From Vitellaria paradoxa (lineage: Eukaryota; Streptophyta; Magnoliopsida; Ericales; Sapotaceae): DNA of 64,000 nucleotides. The translations under genes and the position numbers were made by a program. A model generated the notes under the pieces. It saw only the letters and a list, made by a program, of their open reading frames with translations, did not search any database and had not been told where the DNA came from. Numbering within the stretch: position 1 is the first letter of the stretch; every line of letters starts with the position of its first letter. Positions 11,142-23,585 of this stretch are shown here, in pieces. The stretch covers positions 12,787,167 through 12,851,166 of the forward strand of contig CM034236.1 in NCBI GenBank assembly GCA_019916065.1, read 5' to 3'.

Positions 11142-13692
11142 AATATTATTTTATATACGAATGAGGGATATTTGGTAATACTTTAATTGATATTTATGAT
11201 AAAGACCTAACTTGGATTAGATTTTAATTGGTTTTATTTTATTTCCATAGTCCCATGTCGTCCATCCGAGACTACGAGGTTTTGGGCGTGACAATAGCTA
11301 GACTTCTTTATAGTCTGTCTCAATCTCATCTTCGCCCTTTTCTCTTCTACCTGTGGCTATGTTGGCAAGTGAGTAGGCCGATGCTTTGTGGACTCTACCC
11401 GTTGATCATGCACTATAGTCTACTCCTAAGGTCATCATATGGTTGTAACATATGTGGACCAAAACAGGCTTTCTTTTTCCCTTAATAAGCCTGAAGCATA
11501 GGATAATTGTCTGGAGAACAGTTGGATCTGGTATCATGTGATGCCACGGTGGTAGTAATTACAGGAGTAGCTAGTTCAGGATCTGCATATAACGGTGACA
11601 CTGTATTAACATACATCGATACAGTATATTCACCAATGCTCACGCATACTGGAGAAGTAGGGCCCACTGGTGAGATGTCGACATATAGAGTCGCACTAGA
11701 TGTAGGGCATGGGAAGTTACATTAAAATTTGCCAAAAAAAAGTTCAAATAAATAATTAACACCTAATTGAGAACCACATTATTTTAATTTTATATTTTAA
11801 AATTAATAGTTTGAAGAAAAAATGAAGAATAAAGTGAACGGAGGGAAGAGGTTTTTTCATTGAAAGTTATAACTATGCTAAGCACTCTTTGAAATGTTAT
11901 TTTTACAAAAACACTTTTTGAAAGGGTGTTTTTAAAAAAAGTGCTATTTGAAAGAGTGTTTTATTAACTAATAGTATTTTTTAAAATATTGAAAAATTAT
12001 CAATGTATAGCCAAAATTTGCTTAAAATATCAACACAAAAAAATAGGTAAAATAGAGATTAGCCTATAATTACATGAACATACAAAGAAAAATGTAATTA
12101 ATTTTAACCTGCCTTAATCATGCTAACTAATATGGGAATATTGTGTGAAATTTTGACTTATTCTACAAATATACATATCATAATAGTCCCTATCGAGTTG
12201 GAGTATGGAAATCAATAATGCCTAACTTGAGAAAAGGATTCCAAAAATGGGGTCAACACCGTACCACAGGCAAGGAACGTTCGATCATCATAGGCGAGAT
12301 AAGTGTAATTTATTCAAAAAAAAAATTGTGATTTTATACCTTTGTATATGTCAAAATCAATAATTCTTTATTCTCAAATACTTTCTTCTCTTTCTCTTTC
12401 TTGTGTAGTAGGAGATAAAATAAGAAAAAGGAAAAAAAATTTAAGGATCATTAATTTTAATTTATTATAATGAGTGTAAAATTAAAAAGTTATGTGTGAT
12501 TTGTTTATTTTGACAAGGAAAAAACTTACAGTTACAATTTGATTATAATTATAAGTGTATACTAAGTATTGAATTTAAAATTACAAGGAACTATAGTAAA
12601 TTTTGCTCAAACCTTCAAAGATTAAAATATAATTATTTCTATAAATAATTTGTTTCCTTCTTTTCATTGTGAGTCTTAATTAATGAGTAATTCGTCAAGT
12701 TGAAATTCAACTTTAATTGAGAGTTGAAGTTTCATTTTTAATTTTTGAATTCTTATAAAAGTGCATCTAAATATTCAAGGTTAAACAAATATTTGTTACA
12801 ATTAATCTAGGAAGGAGTTATACCTTATCTTATCTGCATAAAAGTTTTGATTTAATTAGCACTAATTTTAATAACTCATAGTGTTAGAGATACTAAATTG
12901 AATATTGACAATTGTTTTCATGTATTTATATGAAGATTTACAATCCTATAAAATTCAAATAAACAAAACTCGATCTAACAAAATTAGGGTCAATGATATA
13001 ATTCGATTCGTTTTTGTTTTCCTAGCTTAATAGTCTCTTATTAAGTCATTAATTAATTAAACATTTTGAAAAGAAAATAAACTATCAATATTTGTCTAAA
13101 CATAAGCTAGCTTTCATTATTAAATTTTCAATGATCGTATTATTTTTTTATTCAAATTAGAGTTGTAGAATTGTGCATTTATTTGGATTGAAGTTATTGG
13201 TTTCAAATCCTATAAATAATATCGAAAGACCTTCTAAATAAGGAATAGAAAACTCGTGAGAGAACTAAAACCGTGTCTCACCATGACTTGGGAAACAAGT
13301 TTTTAATAGTAAAGTTTAGTTTGGGAAATTTTTGTGACTAGTTATTAAAGTTAATTTTTTATTTTGTTGTATTTAGGAAAGAAAAATTAATCTTTTAATA
13401 ACTAACTTTGTAATTATTTTGTTCATTTGACATATTTACCTTTCATATAAAGTTTGAAATGTAAGATTATAATTTTTTTTTTTTTTAAGAATAATTTCTA
13501 CGGGTCCTAAAGCTAATTATTTGGTAAGTTTCTAACAGTTCTAAGGACACTCAAACTAATAACTTTTAAAGTACAAATTCAAAATTTTACTAATTTAATT
13601 ATTTCTTAAATTTGTAAGATTATAATTTTAATCATTTTTGAAAAGTCAAAAATTGATGTCAAATATGACCTAATTCAAAAAGCACAAATAGA
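11142..13692. other. gene-free stretch with a GC-richer island
   Basis: Mostly AT-rich DNA without a credible gene. The part 11250-11730 is clearly richer in G and C than its surroundings and carries phrases such as GAGGTTTTGGGCGTGACAA (11277-11295) and GGGCATGGGAAGTTACA, which resemble LTR ends of plant gypsy elements. It may be an old LTR fragment, but no partner copy is in the window. Confidence 0.4.
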
Positions 13693-14222
13693 GGTAGCGT
13701 TTGGAGTGATAAAAAAAATAAGAAAAACCGTAGCTTTAAGTATTTAAGGGCATTTGGTGTTTGTTTTCAAATTGCGTTTTTTGAAGATGAACAGTGTCAA
13801 AACCACTAGAACGGTTTTCTAAATCCGTTCTAACGAATTTAAAAAAAATATTTTTTCTTTCTCTGAACTGTACCAAAACTGTTAGAACGGCCTTCCAAAT
13901 CCATTCTAACAGATTCTACAACGGTAAACTATTAGAACAATTTATCCAAATTCGTTTTAACGGATTTAAACAAATAGAAATAAATAAACGACAATGGTTC
14001 TCATTCGAAAGTTTTCGACATGAAAAATATGATTGTGAAAAAAAAAATTGCACTTGGTTAATCTCGTTACGAATTTTTCATTTTTTTGATGAAATATTGA
14101 AATTTTTTGAAATTAGTAAAAGAGGGAAAAAGTAAAAGTGTGATAGAGAATTTTAGTTATTTATAAAAGTTATTGGAGTTTTATGAAATTTTTTTAAATT
14201 TATTAACACTCCAAATGGTGCT
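13693..14222. mobile_element. MITE, TTTGGAGTG terminal inverted repeats
   Basis: The left end reads GGTAGCGTTTGGAGTGATAA and the right end, inverted, AGCACCATTTGGAGTGTTAA. The interior has several GTTCTAAC-type inverted words and the block AATATGATTGTG...GAAATATTGAAATTTTTTGAAATTAG, which is shared with the MITE pair at 55001-55800. Non-coding; no clear target duplication. Confidence 0.55.
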
Positions 14223-14276
14223 AGAATAAATAAGGAATTGCAAAATAAGATATTGGTCCAGATGTCCTACAACTAA

Positions 14277-14603
14277 GGTGTCATTTGGTCTATTTTTTTA
14301 TTTTTTGTTTTTATTTTTATTTTTTATTTTCTGTTTTAAGCGAATTTTTCATTTTGCGCTTCTAAAAATAAGGAAAGTAACTTAAAATGTATTTGAGCAC
14401 TTGTGTTTTCAAAATTTGTTTGAGAAAATAAAAAATGAGTTAACACATAAAATGAAAAATGACAAAAACTCGTTTTGAACATTTTTAATCCAAAATAAGG
14501 AAAATATCAAAATAAGGAAAATAGAGTATTTTTTATCTCTTTATTTTGACATTTTTAACGCATAAAACAAAAATAGGAAACAAAAAATAAACCAAATACC
14601 ACC
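14277..14603. mobile_element. Tourist/Harbinger-like MITE, copy 1
   Basis: About 327 bp with inverted ends GGTGTCATTTGGTCTATTTTT and GGTGGTATTTGGTTTATTTTT (right end inverted), flanked on both sides by TAA, the target duplication typical of PIF/Harbinger-type Tourist MITEs. A second copy in reverse orientation lies at 56338-56673; both share TTTTGGATTAAAAA next to GTTCAAAA. Confidence 0.6.
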
Positions 14604-14736
14604 TAAATGACTCAAAAAAAAATCCTATGTATGAAAAATTATCTTAGGATAGACTTTTTTCAGTAAATTATTAAATCTCCTTGCTGAAAACAATGTACCT
14701 AGCCACTCCTTTTCATTTCATGACGGTGATGTGTGC

Positions 14737-14741
14737 GTATG
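14737..14741. repeat. left target-site duplication GTATG
   Basis: GTATG directly left of the left LTR, repeated exactly at 23546-23550 directly right of the right LTR. Five bases is the standard target duplication for LTR elements. Confidence 0.95.
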
Positions 14742-16614
14742 TGTCACGCCCCGGATTTCCCAACCCGAGTGTATGAACAAAGAATATAGATTACAACATT
14801 TAATACCTTTCCCTATCCCACATCAGAGCCATAAACCCACACTATAGAGCAATGAATATAAAAATAAATAAAACTAAACTTTTAAATTTAAATAAATGCC
14901 TTAGACAAGTCGACCAGACAATAAGTTCCAAAGGCTAAGTCCAAGTTATTCTCTCAATGTTAGATAAAATAATTCATAATAACCTCACAAACAGAGGCTT
15001 ATTACAATCCACTAAAAACAATTCTGTAAAAAAATTTCTAATGTAATTAAATAAATAAAAATAAATGAATAAACTCTAACTTCCTTATTGAGCAGGTCCA
15101 GCACATGACTCATATTCATTACCTGCACCACAAGCTGTAAGGGGATGAGCACTAATACCACGTGTGCTCGGAACCCTAATAATAATATGATAAATGCAGT
15201 ATGCCCTAGCATGCTACTAGGTGAAACAGTTATGCACAAGAAACAATTTAAAACAACAAATTAGATCAATTTATCAATTTATCTTTGCTACGATTAATTG
15301 TGTTTTAGCACCACATCACACATCAAAGAAAACAATTCGATTTCGAGGTACTGCTGCTTGGTTGTCCCGTAGAAACAGGACCCAACCAATATACATCATC
15401 CTTCGATGTCTGCTTGGTTGTCTCGTAGAAACAAGACCCAACCAATATACACCATCCTTCGGTGTCTGCTTCCTAAACTGAAGTCTTAGGAATATAATAT
15501 GCCACCCCTTAGGCATCTACTCGTTCGTAGGTTACTAGCCTACTGGAATCGATAACCAACCCCGCGCGGGTTTCGGGACTCTCAACCCTTGGGTACGTAT
15601 ACCCGATATTTCAGCACCCCTCAATCCCAAATAAGAAATAAATTCAAATTTCACCTGGAATTCACATTATATAAATTTTCCTTAATTTAAAATTTAAAAC
15701 CTTATTAATCCTCAATTCATCGATACATGAAATAGAATAAATTTTATTTCACTAAGCAGTCAACAGCACCTTTCGCGTATTGAATGAAAATAATGCACAA
15801 CAAATTAAAGCAAAACACTAACTTTAAACAAACAAATATACATCTAAAATAGAAACATTCACGCACAATAGTGCATATACATACTTAAGTACCAGATTGT
15901 CATTCTTTTACATATAAAGACGAAATACATATAAGACGAAAGAATTCCTTTAGCTTCATTCCAGCAGAATGTTTACTCATTCACCTTAAAAGAATTTGAT
16001 TAAAAAATATAAATAAGCAATACTTCAATCACCCATTGTCTTTAGTGAATTGATCACTAAAGGACAAAATAATGATATATATAATATGCGTATATATAAA
16101 GCCACCCATTTATCAAATATTCAACACCTTACCAAACGTTCAGAAACCAACCAATTTCTATATATATATATATATAAATGCACAAAACAGTAAGGTTCGT
16201 CCCCCTTACCTCTGGTAATTTGGTGACGGAAAAAGAAACAAAAGTAAGTCAACAATCCACAGAAAAGATCACAGTGCCGCCGCCCAAACTCTTTCTTCTC
16301 CTCTCTCTCTCGGTCTCTCTTCCTCTCTCTTAGGGTTTTATATTTTATCAAACTAATTATAGATTTATATATTTATAAAAAAAGAATTTTAACCCTAACC
16401 AACTATTTAATTTCCTATTCCCCATAGGTTTAGGAAAATTACACCTTTCTCCTAAAAAAAAATCTTTTTTTTTTTAATATAACCAAACAAAAAAATTAAT
16501 CTTTTTAAATATAATTAAAAATAACAAAAATTTCAAATCATTAAATTTAAATAGCAAACTAAATTTATCAAATAAAAATATCCAAATTAAATAAGAAAAA
16601 TCTGGGTTATTACA
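14742..16614 (-). repeat. 3' LTR of the Tekay-like element
   Basis: 1873 bp, TGT...ACA ends, near-identical to 21671-23545. It includes a nearly exact internal duplication (TGCTTGGTTGTC, CGTAGAAACA and ACCCAACCAATATACA repeated at about 15354 and 15410). All differences from the other LTR lie between 16120 and 16431. Confidence 0.97.
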
Positions 16615-16630
16615 TCCTACCCCCCTTACA
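16615..16630 (-). other. polypurine tract of the Tekay-like element
   Basis: The minus strand reads TTGTAAGGGGGGTAGGA directly before the LTR start TGTAATAACC. Purine-rich tracts in this place prime plus-strand synthesis. Confidence 0.8.
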
Positions 16631-16671
16631 AAAATTTCGTCCTCGAAATTTAGGAGGTAAAGAAAAGAAAA

Positions 16672-19600
16672 TTAAAGAAACAACTCTGGATACCTACTCC
16701 GCATATCTGCCTCTCGCTCCCAAGTCAACTCCTCAATACCACGATGCTTCCATAACACTCTAACTAAATGAATAGTCTTCCCTCGAAGCACTTGCTCCCT
16801 AGAGTCCAAAATTTCCACCGGTTTCACCTCATATGTCACATCTGAGTCAACATCAAGCTCAGTCCAATCTAATACATGTGAAGGGTCCGGGTTATACTTT
16901 CTAAGCATAGACACGTGAAACACTTCATGTACTCCTGAAAGCTGCGGTGGCAAAGCAAGACGGTATGCCACTTCTCCAACCCTCGCCAAAACCTCAAATG
17001 GCCCGATATATCTTGGGGATAACTTCCCCCTGCGCCCAAAACGAAACTGACCCTTTCGTGGTGAAACCTTAAGGAACACATGGTCCCCTACCTCAAACTC
17101 CAAGGGTCTTCGCCTCTTATCAGCATAACTCTTTTGGCGACTCTGTGCTGTCTCAAGTCTCTGTCAAATCACTTTGACCTTCTCAGTCGTCTCATGCACA
17201 AACTCAGGCCCAATAATTGCAGTTTCTCCAACCTCAGCCCAACAGATAGGAGATCTACACGGTCTACCATACAAAGCTTCAAAAGGAGCCATCCCGATGC
17301 TCGACTGGTAGCTATTATTATACGCGAATTCAATCAAAGGAAGATGGTTCTCCCAACTACCACGAAAATCAAGCACACATGCCCTGAGCATATCCTCCAA
17401 GATCTGAATTGTACGTTCTGACTGTCCATCAGTCTGAGGATGAAAGGCAGTACTAAACAACAATTCTGTCCCCATGGCCACCTGGAGACTCCGCCAAAAC
17501 CGAGAAGCAAAACGCGGATCCCTGTCTGAGACAATGGATACAGGAGCTCCGTGAAGCCTTACGATTTCCTTAACATATAATTTAGCCAAGACATCCATGG
17601 AGTCCGTCAAACGAATCGGCAAAAAGTGAGTTGACTTGGTCAACCTATCCACTATCACCCAAATAGTATCATGGCCCTTCGGTGATCTCGGTAAGCCAGA
17701 AACAAAATCCATTGTAATGTTCTCCCACTTCCACTCTGACACTGGCAAAGGCTGCAAAAGACCCGCTGGTTTCTGATGCTCAGCCTTAACTTGCTGACAA
17801 GTAAGACACCTACTCACAAACTCTGCCACATCCTTCTTCATACCTGCCCAAAAGAACTGACGGCGCAAGTCATGATACATCTTATACCTCCAGGATGTAC
17901 TGCAAATTTAGAGTGATGGAATTCCTTTAAAACTGTATCTCGAGCAGAGATTGGCACGAAAAGTCTCCCCAAATACCTCAAACTGTTATCGTCACCAATC
18001 ACCCATCTTGGTATCTCATCAGGATTCGACAACTTAGCTCGTATCGTCTCACATTCAACATCAGTCCCTTGAGCTTCTATCACACGACTTAATAGAATTG
18101 GCTGAGTAGCTATGGCACACAAGATAGCATGACTTTCATCTTCTCGCAACTCCATATCAAACTCGCTAAGGCTTTTCATCATTTCCCATTCTCGCACGAA
18201 AAGACCCGCTACAGTACCACGAGTCTTTCGGCTAAGTGCGTCAGCAACCACATTTGCCTTACCAGGGTGATACTGGAGCTCAAAATCGTAGTCCTCCATG
18301 TACTCCATCCATCTCCTCTGCCTCAAATTCAAATCCTTCTGAGTGAAAAGGTACTTCAAACTCTTGTGGTCAGAAAACACCTCAAATTTCTCACCATACA
18401 AATAGTGTCTCCAGCTTTTCAGAGCAAAGATAATTGCTGCCAACTCCAAATCATGCATTGGGTAGTTATGCTCGTGAGTCTTCAACTGCCTAGACCCATA
18501 AGCTACTACTTTATCACCCTGCATCAGCACACAGCCCAAACCTTCTTTGGATGCGTCACAATAAACTAAATAACCCAATCCTCTCTCAGGAATCACAAGC
18601 ACTGGTGCAGTAGTTAGCCTCTTCTTTAACTCCTGAAAAGACTGTTCACACTTCTCATCCCAAATAAACTTGACCCCTTTTCGAGTCAACCTAGTCATCG
18701 GCCCGGCTAACCTCGAGAAATCACGGACAAATCTTCGATAGTACCCTGCCAAACCCAGAAAACTCCGAATCTCAAAAACTGTCTTCGGTCTTTGCCAATC
18801 CATAACTGCCTCAACCTTAGATGGATCAACTGCAACTCCCTCCTCAGAAACAACATGCCCCAGGAATTTCACTTCTTTGAGCCAGAACTCACACTTGCTC
18901 AATTTAGCATAGAGCTGGTGATCTCTCAGGGTCTGAAGTACAACTCTTAGATGCTCCTCTTGTTCGCCTTCTGACCGAGAATAAACTAGAATGTCATCAA
19001 TAAACACGACAACAAACTTGTCTAAATATCTACTGAACACCCGGTTCATCAAGTCCATGAACACGGCAGGAGCATTGGTCAGCCCAAATGGCATTACCAA
19101 GAACTCGTAGTGCCCATATCGAGTCCTGAATGCCGTCTTAGAAATGTCCTCCTGCTTCACCCTCAACTGGTGGTAACCAGATCTCAAATCAATCTTTGAG
19201 AAAATGACCGAACCCTTCAGTTGGTCGAACAGATCGTCAATCCTCGGTAGAGGATACCGATTCTTGATCGTGACCCGATTCAACCTTCGGTAATCTATAC
19301 ACATCCTGAGAGTTCCATCCTTTTTAGCTGCAAATAGTGCTGGTGCACCCCAAGGTGAAGTGCTAGGGCGAATAAATCCCTTAGAGCTCAACTCCTCTAT
19401 CTGGGATTTTAACTCCACCAACTCTGCAGGTGCCAATCTATACGGAGCTATAGAAATTGGTTCCGTGCCAGGTATCAGATCAATCCCAAATTCAACCTCC
19501 CGTTCAGGCGGTAATCCAGCTATTTCTGAAAACACTTCTGAAAATTCACAAACAACTCGTGGTAACTCAATTTTGTCTGCCTCCTCGTCCTCTAAAGCCA

Positions 19601-20160
19601 TACAAGCAAACAAACTGCACAAGTCTACTCGTCCCTGCCCATTGAGGGAAGGCAAGAGTTGAGGACTACAACGATCACCAGAAAATCGTACCTGATCTCC
19701 CTCTGTAGTAAATAAAGTCACTCGACTCTTAGCACAATCTATCATCGCTCGAAAGACTGACAGCCAGTTCATGCCAAGAATCACATCAAAGCTTCCCATG
19801 TCTATCACAATCAGGTCAAAAACTGACAAGTGCTCTCGTCCTGAAGTCTCGTCCCTAATAGTGATCTCACAATTCTTACAAACTCGATTCAACACAGAAT
19901 GACCTCCTATCGGTGTTTCAACGTGCAATGGTGGAATTAACTCGTCCACAGATAAATTCAATGTAGACATAAACGATGCAGCAATAAATGAATGAGATGC
20001 TCCTGTGTCTACAAGAACTGTGGATTTAGTAGCATAAATGAGAAAGGTACCTCTCATAACTATAGGCTCTGCACGTCCATCATTCTGGGCCACAGTGAAA
20101 ACTCGTCCCTGAACTGGTACCGTTTGTGGTCTACCCCCTTTTGTCCTTGCTGGGACCCAC
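16672..20160 (-). pseudogene. chromovirus pol: protease, RT, RNase H, integrase, chromodomain-like tail; broken
   Basis: The frame is open from about 20160 (before the GTG at 20093) to 17838. It holds protease [11 protein letters not shown], reverse transcriptase FIDDILVYS, and RNase [16 protein letters not shown] and [11 protein letters not shown] one-base frameshift near 17885 separates this from integrase (17164-17880) with [19 protein letters not shown] and DGQSERT. A TGA at about 17162 (an Arg CGA position by context) interrupts the same frame, which then resumes to 16672 with the GPFEVL domain and a chromodomain-like end. Catalytic residues of every domain are still present. Only three lesions, counting a frame change from gag near 20140-20150, stop this copy from encoding a whole polyprotein. 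Confidence 0.93.
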
Positions 20161-20209
20161 CCTGAACTCCTTGATGCTGCTGAACACCACTTGGAACACC
20201 CATCTGATA

Positions 20210-21493
20210 CTACAATGCCCCACCTTGAGTACCCCTCTGAAAATGAGTCTGCACTGATTGTGACCCTGCTGGCCTACTACTCTGTACTGACTGAGCTGGC
20301 TGTGGAGGTCTCATAATACTTCCATTACCTTGCCTCTGCGGACAACGCCTCTGCACATGACCTGGTAGGCCACACGTGTAACAAGTCTTCACCTCGACCC
20401 TATTTTCAGATCCACTCGACACACCTTTGTAAGGACAGTTAAACTGGCGATGCCCAGGCTGTCTGCAATTATGACAAATAATAGGACTCTGTGCAGAAAC
20501 TCCAGTTGCCACTGACTTACTTGGGACCATACTCCCCTGCTGAAATTGCTGAGACTGTGCCCCATGTAAATTCTCTCTCTGCCTTTTGGTGGGTCTATTC
20601 TCCTGGTGCTGAGTCTTTCCTTGCCTAGCTTCATTCTGTGCTCTGGTATCTGCCAAATTCTTCTCCACTGCCATTGCTCGATCAACCAATGTCTCATATT
20701 CATTAAGCCCCAAAGGCACTATCCGATCCCTGACAGCAGGCCTCAATCCCTTCTCAAACCGTCTACACTTGGTGCGTTCAGTGGACACCAACTCCTTAGC
20801 ATATTTGGCCAACGAGGTAAATTTACGCCCATACTCCAGCACAGTCATTGGCCCTTGAGTCAAATTCAGAAATTCATCAAGTTTAGCATCTCTCAGAGAC
20901 TGTGGGAAGAAGTAGTCTCTGAAACGCTCCTTAAAATCCTCCCAAGTAAGTGCAGACGCCCCACGAGACCCCTTCACAGTACTCCACCAATCCGCTGCAG
21001 CGCCCTCCAACTGAAAAGTAGCAAGCAAGACTCTGGTCTTATCTTCATTTAACTGCATCACCTCGAATATCTTCTCATTCTCGTGTAAAAATTTCTCAAC
21101 CTCTTCAGTATCTGCTGTACCAGAGTATGTAGGGGGTTTCATCCTCCTGAACTTCTCATACGGAGCTGTAGGCTGACTTGCTTGCATTCCTCCAGCAAAC
21201 ATTGCAGCCATTTGTTGCATCCACATCTGTGGGTCTACCATTCCTGGCTGCGGCACACTTGGTGCTTCGGATTGCACCTCAGCCACGTGAGGCACTCCTA
21301 ATGGAACCTCTGCTCCAACCCCAACATATGACCCTTGCTCTTGTGACACTCCCGCAGCAATGGGAACATCATCAACTAGAACTTCATGACCCTGCCCAGC
21401 CTGAATCCCTCGGCCTCGGCCTCGGCCTCTACCACGACCACAACCTTGGCCCTTGCCTCTACCTCTAACACCTGGAGCTACACGTGGCGGCAT
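20210..21493 (-). CDS. gag polyprotein of the Tekay-like element
   Basis: 427 residues from a true ATG at 21493. An N-terminal GRGRGRGRG basic repeat (residues 11-29) is followed by the retrotransposon gag core (about 110-290, including [12 protein letters not shown] and [10 protein letters not shown]) and two CCHC zinc knuckles, [14 protein letters not shown] (340-353) and [14 protein letters not shown] (371-384). It forms the cytoplasmic particle that packages element RNA. The frame stops at a TAG (20210), but a Gln/Gly-rich stretch continues in the same frame for about 25 codons before coding sense shifts to the pol frame. Gag and pol were therefore probably one ORF originally, though stop readthrough or programmed shifting cannot be excluded. 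Confidence 0.9.
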   Translation of the reverse strand: MPPRVAPGVRGRGKGQGCGRGRGRGRGRGIQAGQGHEVLVDDVPIAAGVSQEQGSYVGVGAEVPLGVPHVAEVQSEAPSVPQPGMVDPQMWMQQMAAMFAGGMQASQPTAPYEKFRRMKPPTYSGTADTEEVEKFLHENEKIFEVMQLNEDKTRVLLATFQLEGAAADWWSTVKGSRGASALTWEDFKERFRDYFFPQSLRDAKLDEFLNLTQGPMTVLEYGRKFTSLAKYAKELVSTERTKCRRFEKGLRPAVRDRIVPLGLNEYETLVDRAMAVEKNLADTRAQNEARQGKTQHQENRPTKRQRENLHGAQSQQFQQGSMVPSKSVATGVSAQSPIICHNCRQPGHRQFNCPYKGVSSGSENRVEVKTCYTCGLPGHVQRRCPQRQGNGSIMRPPQPAQSVQSSRPAGSQSVQTHFQRGTQGGAL

Positions 21494-21655
21494 TTCTCTA
21501 AAAATTCACAAAAATATACTAAGGTCAACATCTTCTCAACAATTTAAGTCCAACAAAGCATCAAATTCACGTATCACAACTAAATAAACTAACATGTAAT
21601 CACATAATACTTAGAAAAATAAAAGACCCACTGCCCCTAGGTATTCTAAGCCTAG

Positions 21656-21667
21656 GCTCTGATACCA
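21656..21667 (-). other. primer-binding site, initiator tRNA-Met
   Basis: The minus strand reads TGGTATCAGAGC, three bases inside the 5' LTR. This is the standard complement of the initiator tRNA-Met 3' end used by most plant LTR elements. Confidence 0.95.
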
Positions 21668-21670
21668 AGT

Positions 21671-23545
21671 TGTCACGCCCCGGATTTCCCAACCCGAGTG
21701 TATGAACAAAGAATATAGATTACAACATTTAATACCTTTCCCTATCCCACATCAGAGCCATAAACCCACACTATAGAGCAATGAATATAAAAATAAATAA
21801 AACTAAACTTTTAAATTTAAATAAATGCCTTAGACAAGTCGACCAGACAATAAGTTCCAAAGGCTAAGTCCAAGTTATTCTCTCAATGTTAGATAAAATA
21901 ATTCATAATAACCTCACAAACAGAGGCTTATTACAATCCACTAAAAACAATTCTGTAAAAAAATTTCTAATGTAATTAAATAAATAAAAATAAATGAATA
22001 AACTCTAACTTCCTTATTGAGCAGGTCCAGCACATGACTCATATTCATTACCTGCACCACAAGCTGTAAGGGGATGAGCACTAATACCACGTGTGCTCGG
22101 AACCCTAATAATAATATGATAAATGCAGTATGCCCTAGCATGCTACTAGGTGAAACAGTTATGCACAAGAAACAATTTAAAACAACAAATTAGATCAATT
22201 TATCAATTTATCTTTGCTACGATTAATTGTGTTTTAGCACCACATCACACATCAAAGAAAACAATTCGATTTCGAGGTACTGCTGCTTGGTTGTCCCGTA
22301 GAAACAGGACCCAACCAATATACATCATCCTTCGATGTCTGCTTGGTTGTCTCGTAGAAACAAGACCCAACCAATATACACCATCCTTCGGTGTCTGCTT
22401 CCTAAACTGAAGTCTTAGGAATATAATATGCCACCCCTTAGGCATCTACTCGTTCGTAGGTTACTAGCCTACTGGAATCGATAACCAACCCCGCGCGGGT
22501 TTCGGGACTCTCAACCCTTGGGTACGTATACCCGATATTTCAGCACCCCTCAATCCCAAATAAGAAATAAATTCAAATTTCACCTGGAATTCACATTATA
22601 TAAATTTTCCTTAATTTAAAATTTAAAACCTTATTAATCCTCAATTCATCGATACATGAAATAGAATAAATTTTATTTCACTAAGCAGTCAACAGCACCT
22701 TTCGCGTATTGAATGAAAATAATGCACAACAAATTAAAGCAAAACACTAACTTTAAACAAACAAATATACATCTAAAATAGAAACATTCACGCACAATAG
22801 TGCATATACATACTTAAGTACCAGATTGTCATTCTTTTACATATAAAGACGAAATACATATAAGACGAAAGAATTCCTTTAGCTTCATTCCAGCAGAATG
22901 TTTACTCATTCACCTTAAAAGAATTTGATTAAAAAATATAAATAAGCAATACTTCAATCACCCATTGTCTTTAGTGAATTGATCACTAAAGGACAAAATA
23001 ATGATATATATAATATGCGTATATATAAAGCCACCCATTTATCAAATACTCAACACCTTACCAAACGTTCAGAAACCAACCAATTTCTATATATATATAT
23101 ATATAAATGCACAAAACAATAAGGTTCGTCCCCCTTACCTCTAGTAATTTGGTGACGGAAAAAGAAACAAAAATAAGTCAACAATCCACAGAAAAGATCA
23201 CAGTGCCGCCGCCCAAACTCTTTCTTCTCCTCTCTCTCTCTCGGTCTCTCTTCCTCTCTCTTAGGGTTTTATATTTTATCAAACTAATTACAGATTTTTA
23301 TATTTATAAAAAAAGAATTTTAACCCTAACCAACTATTTAATTTCCTATTCCCCATAGGTTTAGAAAAATTACACCTTTCTCCTAAAAAAAAATCTTTTT
23401 TTTTTTAATATAACCAAACAAAAAAATTAATCTTTTTAAATATAATTAAAAATAACAAAAATTTCAAATCATTAAATTTAAATAGCAAACTAAATTTATC
23501 AAATAAAAATATCCAAATTAAATAAGAAAAATCTGGGTTATTACA
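21671..23545 (-). repeat. 5' LTR of the Tekay-like element
   Basis: 1875 bp, near-identical to the left LTR, with an extra CT in a CT microsatellite near 23230-23245. The first roughly 1380 bases appear identical between the copies. Confidence 0.97.
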
Positions 23546-23550
23546 GTATG
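23546..23550. repeat. right target-site duplication GTATG
   Basis: An exact repeat of 14737-14741. It is followed by an AT/AC dinucleotide stretch (23550-23585), so the element inserted beside a microsatellite. Confidence 0.95.
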
Positions 23551-23585
23551 TATATATATATACACACACACACGTATATATATAA

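Larger units (their letters stand above)
14742..23545 (-). mobile_element. full-length chromovirus (Tekay/Del-like Ty3/gypsy), recent insertion, defective pol
   Basis: A complete 8.8-kb element on the minus strand. LTRs of 1873 and 1875 bp begin TGTCACGCCC and end GGTTATTACA on the plus strand, and a perfect GTATG duplication flanks it. Primer site is initiator tRNA-Met type and a polypurine tract borders the left LTR. The interior encodes gag with two zinc knuckles, then protease, reverse transcriptase, RNase H, integrase and a chromodomain-like tail ending YPELFL. By eye the LTRs differ at only 7 bases plus a 2-bp indel, so insertion was recent. The pol frame nevertheless carries two frameshifts and one nonsense codon, so movement now would need proteins from another copy. 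The clade call is from order and motifs and is moderate. Confidence 0.95.

Noticed and set aside
11228..11725. Overlapping frames on both strands as a host gene
   Set aside because: No recognisable domain; several frames are open only because of local GC content. Kept as a possible repeat relic.
15012..15516. Open frames duplicated at 15012-15516 and 21941-22445
   Set aside because: They are identical only because both lie in the two LTRs of one element; no protein similarity and overlapping on opposite strands.
20140..20212. Programmed frameshift or stop readthrough between gag and pol of the Tekay-like element
   Set aside because: Relatives of this clade usually have a single gag-pol frame, and this copy has other lesions, so simple mutation is more likely. 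Not excluded.
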